From contig DASWVB010000033.1 of the NCBI GenBank assembly GCA_036401375.1, forward strand, positions 1-64,000: a stretch of DNA of 64,000 bases. The letters are read 5' to 3'. The first letter of the stretch is position 1. Each line of letters starts with the position of its first letter. Below, in pieces: positions 60,930 to 64,000 of the stretch. Under the pieces are notes generated by a model, which was not told the DNA's origin, searched no databases, and worked only from the letters and a program-made list of their open reading frames with translations. The stretch comes from DASWUZ01 sp036401375. Lineage in GTDB: Bacteria > Acidobacteriota > Terriglobia > Terriglobales > Acidobacteriaceae. The position numbers and the translations under genes were made by a program.

Positions 60930-62960
60930 ATGCATCTGCGATTTGCCGCGCGTTGGCTCACCCTCTTTGTCCTTTCTGCTGGACTGCCTGGCCTTGCGAT
61001 GGCCAAGGCCGCCGTACGTGAGGTACGCTCGCCCGATGGATCGGTCGTGCTCTCGCTCTACAAGAGCGCGCCGATAGCGTACAGCCTCGCGGTGGATGGC
61101 AAGACGGTGGTCTCGCACTCCGCGATCGAGCTGGACCTGAAAGGGGATGCGCGGCTTGGGGCCGCGGCCCACTTCGAAGGAGAGACGCATCGCACCGCCG
61201 ACACAACCTGGACAAACGAGTATGGCAATAACCGGAACGTGCGCGACCACTTCAACGAAGTGACTCTGCGTTTCAAAGACCATGGTCTTCGCTTTGAAGT
61301 AATCGCTCGCGCTTACAACGAGGGCGCAGCCTTTCGCCTGGTGCTGCCAGGTCAACGGGGCATGGAAACCTTCACCGTGACCCGGGATGCCACCGAGTTC
61401 GCGTTCCCTACAGACGCGCGTGTCTGGGCTGGGAAGAACAACGCGGAAGGTCCGAGCCGGCCGGAGGGCGGCTTTGTCGGATCGCAGGAGTGGCAGTTTC
61501 TTCCATCGGATTTCGCCGGGCTCAACCCCGATTTCAAGTATGGTCTACCGTTTCTGGTGCAGGCGTCGGGCGCGTATGTCGCGGTCACCGAGGCTGACCT
61601 GCTGGACTGGGCAGGCATGTGGTTGCAGCTCAAGCCCGGGACAGCAAGCACGATGACCGCGGCATTGGCTCCTCCTCTTCCGGCCCTGCCGTGGCCGGCC
61701 CGCATTCAGGCAAACCGGGCTGCCAGCGGCGTGAGCGACGCCCCTCCACCACAAGGTCCCGTGCAGGATGGCCTGGTAGTCGCGAAGACGCCGCACAACT
61801 CTCCCTGGCGCGTCTTCCTTGTCGGCCGGCACCCGGCGGACCTGCTGGGTACGGATTTAGTGCTTAACCTGGCGACGCCAAACCGCCTAACTGACATCTC
61901 GTGGGTTCGGCCGGGTATGGCATCCTGGGGAACCTGGTGGCCCGGAACTGGACGCAACAATCTTGCGACGATTGAGACCTACATCGACCTTGCAGCGGCC
62001 ATGGGCTGGCCGTACCAGCTGACCGAGGGCCGCGACCGCTCGATCGTTCCCGCGGAGGTTGCTTACGGCAAAGAGCGTAACGTCGGCATCTGGCTCTGGT
62101 TCCACTTCAACGAGTTCGCGGACCCCGCCTCCTACCGGCGTGATTTTCCCAAGTATGCGCAGATGGGGGTTGCCGGGCTCAAGATCGACTTCATCGACCG
62201 GGACGATCAGTGGGCTGTGAACTGGTACGAAGATGTGGTCAAAGTGGCAGCAGAGAATCACCTGATGATCGACTTCCACGGCGCCTTCAAGCCAACCGGG
62301 CTGGAGCGGACGTACCCGAACCAGATTACGCGGGAGGGCATTCAGGGCAATGAGTACAACAAGTGGAGCACGCGTGAGACTCCCGAGCACCGTGCGACAC
62401 TCCCCTATACTCGCGGGCTGGCGGGACCTGCCGACTACACCCCGGGCGGCTTTCTAAACCGGCAGCCGGCACAGTTCGTGCCAGTGCAGACGGTGAAGAA
62501 CGGCGGCTCTACCCAGGTGCAGAGCACCCGTGCTGGTGAGTTGGCGATGTTTCTGCTGATTGAAAGCCCGTTCACCGTGGCCTGTGACTCGGTCGAGAAC
62601 TACAGGACGGAGTCGGGCCAGTGGAAGCCCGAGATGGATTTCCTGAAGGGGCTTCCAACCACCTGGGACGAGACCCATGGCCTTGCCGGGGAGGTCGGGC
62701 AGTACGTAGTTGAGGCGCGCCGGCATGGAGACTCCTGGTACCTGGCCGCTATTACCGACCGCAACGCGCGCGAGACCAACGTGCCGCTCAGTTTTCTTAA
62801 GAGTGGCAATTGGAAGATCCGGCTCTGGGAGGATGCGCCGGACAGCGCAGAAAATCCCGAGCACATCGCGGCTTCTGAAAGGGTGGTCCGATCCTCGGAT
62901 ACGCTCAGCCTGAAGCTTGCACCGTCGGGAGGCATGGTGGCGATCCTCTCGCCCGAGTAG
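60930..62960 (+). CDS. Glycoside hydrolase family 97 protein
   Basis: A secreted protein of about 676 residues with signal peptide MHLRFAARWLTLFVLSAGLP. An N-terminal beta-sandwich (about 30-270, SPDGSVVLSLYKSAPIAYSL) precedes the (beta/alpha)8 barrel (about 290-570) with GLKIDFIDRDDQWAVNWYED and MIDFHGAFKPTGLERTYPNQ, and a C-terminal beta domain. The IDF motif with Asp in place of the catalytic Glu of the inverting members fits the retaining alpha-galactosidase-like branch; that assignment is from memory and moderate. Start ATG 60930 (GGAG upstream); GTG 60915 (AGGAGG upstream) is about as good. Confidence 0.9.
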   Translation: MHLRFAARWLTLFVLSAGLPGLAMAKAAVREVRSPDGSVVLSLYKSAPIAYSLAVDGKTVVSHSAIELDLKGDARLGAAAHFEGETHRTADTTWTNEYGNNRNVRDHFNEVTLRFKDHGLRFEVIARAYNEGAAFRLVLPGQRGMETFTVTRDATEFAFPTDARVWAGKNNAEGPSRPEGGFVGSQEWQFLPSDFAGLNPDFKYGLPFLVQASGAYVAVTEADLLDWAGMWLQLKPGTASTMTAALAPPLPALPWPARIQANRAASGVSDAPPPQGPVQDGLVVAKTPHNSPWRVFLVGRHPADLLGTDLVLNLATPNRLTDISWVRPGMASWGTWWPGTGRNNLATIETYIDLAAAMGWPYQLTEGRDRSIVPAEVAYGKERNVGIWLWFHFNEFADPASYRRDFPKYAQMGVAGLKIDFIDRDDQWAVNWYEDVVKVAAENHLMIDFHGAFKPTGLERTYPNQITREGIQGNEYNKWSTRETPEHRATLPYTRGLAGPADYTPGGFLNRQPAQFVPVQTVKNGGSTQVQSTRAGELAMFLLIESPFTVACDSVENYRTESGQWKPEMDFLKGLPTTWDETHGLAGEVGQYVVEARRHGDSWYLAAITDRNARETNVPLSFLKSGNWKIRLWEDAPDSAENPEHIAASERVVRSSDTLSLKLAPSGGMVAILSPE

Positions 62961-63270
62961 GCCGTCGCGCACGACTTCCGGGGAAGTATCTCCTGCGTGA
63001 TTGAGCGCTGAAGTGAGCGCGAACACGACCGGGGTGTTGCGCTCGTTCTGACCCGTACCCCGCTCATTTCTCAGCCAGCGCCGGTGTCAATCCAGCGCCT
63101 GCGTCAGCTTGGAACCAGGGGGATAGCTCCTCCAATTTTGGCCAGGATGCCTCATTTCCCATATTGGGCTTGCTGCCCAGGAAGGAAATGCCTGGCAAAA
63201 AGCGTCTCCCGATCGTGCCCTTTCCACCTCTCCACACGCCATAACTGAAGGAGTGGTGCAAGGGGCGGGC
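62961..63270. other. Intergenic region after the GH97 gene
   Basis: A 310-base gap. A hairpin listed separately lies near 63015. An open frame of 65 codons on the minus strand (63064-63261) has no family match and no clear ribosome binding site; I see no gene here. Confidence 0.4.
63015..63044 (+). terminator. Candidate terminator of the GH97 gene
   Basis: GAGCGC-G-AACAC and GTGTT-GCGCTC pair with a single bulge around GACCGGG, 55 bases after the GH97 stop. A short T-poor tail (GTTCTG) follows, so the call is moderate. Confidence 0.5.
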
Positions 63271-64000
63271 ATGGGTAATCTTCGATCTTCAGACTTTTGC
63301 AGGAAAGTGAGACGCAGCGGCGCTCTCCTGCTGTTTTGCTGCCTCATTGTGGTTATGTCGGACGGGTGCGGCGGTGGAGCTGCCGTACCCGTTCAGCCCA
63401 CGCCCGCTCCCGCTCCACCGCCTGCTCCACCGCCTCCCCCTGCCCCTGCAGTGACGATCTCTGGAGGGGCCCAGGTGCGTCTGGGCTCGACGGTGCAGTT
63501 TACCGCCTCCATAACCAACAGCAGCAACACCGCCGTCACCTGGCAGGTAAATGGAATCGCCGGCGGCAGCGGTACAGTGGGAGTGATCTCGGCGACTGGA
63601 CTCTATACTGCGCCGGATGCGGTCCCATCTGCCGGGACCGTGAGCATCTCGGCGGTAACCGTGGCCACTCCGGCTGCAACCTCTGCCCCCATTACCGAGT
63701 CGATCCTGAACCCCGTGCCCGTCCTAGCGAGCGCGGGCACCTCGCAGGCCGCCGGCAGCGCGCCGACGAGCTACAGCCTGGACGTCATTGGCAGCGGCTT
63801 CGTGCCGTCGTCACAGCTGATCGTTGCGGGCAGCCCGGTAACTACCGTCTTTGTCTCTGCCACCCAGTTGACCGCCGTGATCGTGGTCGCGCCCAATACT
63901 CCCTCTGTCACCCTCATGGTGACAAATCCAGATCCGGGCGCCTCCGGGTCTTCGACTCTGCAGGTGCCGGTGACCAGGGTGAGCCTTACGGTCGCGGCGC
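63271..64000 (+). CDS. Lipoprotein start with Big-like and TIG/IPT domains, runs off window
   Basis: A frame open from ATG 63271 (AAGGGG six bases upstream) to the window edge, 243 codons. It encodes a signal peptide ending near VVMSDGC (lipobox-like Cys), a Pro-Ala-rich linker, a Big-like domain (VTISGGAQVRLGSTVQFTAS, VTWQVNGIAGGSGTVGVIS, ATGLYTAPD) and a TIG/IPT domain starting LNPVPVLASAG. This layout is common at the front of large acidobacterial secreted proteins, some ending in DUF1800; what follows lies outside the window. Confidence 0.8.
   Translation, partial: MGNLRSSDFCRKVRRSGALLLFCCLIVVMSDGCGGGAAVPVQPTPAPAPPPAPPPPPAPAVTISGGAQVRLGSTVQFTASITNSSNTAVTWQVNGIAGGSGTVGVISATGLYTAPDAVPSAGTVSISAVTVATPAATSAPITESILNPVPVLASAGTSQAAGSAPTSYSLDVIGSGFVPSSQLIVAGSPVTTVFVSATQLTAVIVVAPNTPSVTLMVTNPDPGASGSSTLQVPVTRVSLTVAA

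Noticed and set aside
63064..63261. A 65-codon minus-strand frame in the intergenic region
   Set aside because: No ribosome binding site, no family match and a composition not clearly coding.
1..64000. tRNA, rRNA or CRISPR arrays
   Set aside because: No cloverleaf-like sequence with TTCGAATC-type T-arm and no regularly spaced repeats were found on reading both strands, though tRNAs can be missed by eye.

Overview
This window is chromosomal DNA around the replication origin of a GC-rich bacterium, most likely an acidobacterium of the Acidobacteriaceae (Granulicella/Terriglobus/Edaphobacter-like). The assignment is inference. It rests on high GC by eye, the gene set (bactofilin next to RNase R, a small zinc-finger gene coupled to a sigma-like gene, GH97, a Big/TIG lipoprotein start) and a hairpin repeat built around GGGGCACCC. 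No rRNA, tRNA, CRISPR array or intact insertion sequence was seen.

Layout. (1) 1-6.2 kb is an accessory, phage-flavoured block: a DUF3037 protein and a HipA-like kinase, a large terminase with two low-complexity repeat tracts, a small basic protein, a sigma-region-4-like protein translationally coupled to a CxxC zinc-finger protein, and a divergent S24-like repressor with a perfect palindrome in front of it. No capsid, portal or tail gene accompanies the terminase. (2) 6.4-12.8 kb holds gamma-carbonic anhydrase, a tandem hairpin repeat, RNase R, bactofilin and MurJ. (3) 12.9-31.5 kb is a surface-glycan region: a NeuB-family synthase, an acetolactate-synthase-like TPP enzyme, a sugar-nucleotide epimerase, five glycosyltransferases that act on nucleotide or lipid-linked sugars, a GtrA protein, a GT-C membrane transferase, a Wzx-like flippase, a LbH acyltransferase, a Wzz-like chain-length protein, and a SEC-C/TPR/OGT (SPINDLY-type) fusion. 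Its middle (22-26 kb) looks less GC-rich than the rest.

(4) 31.6-42.7 kb is the origin region. mnmE, jag, yidC, yidD, rnpA and rpmH read leftward; dnaA and dnaN read rightward. A methyltransferase is interposed between yidC and jag, and a secreted esterase between dnaA and dnaN. The 560-bp gap before dnaN holds several degenerate DnaA-box-like sites and a good dnaN promoter and is the best oriC candidate. (5) 42.9-44.6 kb has a HigBA-type toxin-antitoxin pair with a perfect operator and a cytidylate-kinase-like protein. (6) 44.8-64 kb is mostly housekeeping and envelope genes: MutS2, HU, DUF2461, RlpA, a two-gene ABC exporter, a TM2/zinc-ribbon protein, a frameshifted HI0933-type flavoprotein, Maf, an isoaspartyl peptidase, a GH97 glycosidase and the start of a Big/TIG lipoprotein.

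The most unusual items are the orphan terminase module with its own regulators and the HipA-like/DUF3037 pair (1-6.2 kb), the hairpin repeat family with compensatory stem changes (7.1 and 57.3 kb), and the NeuB-like/TPP-enzyme/epimerase combination in the glycan region.
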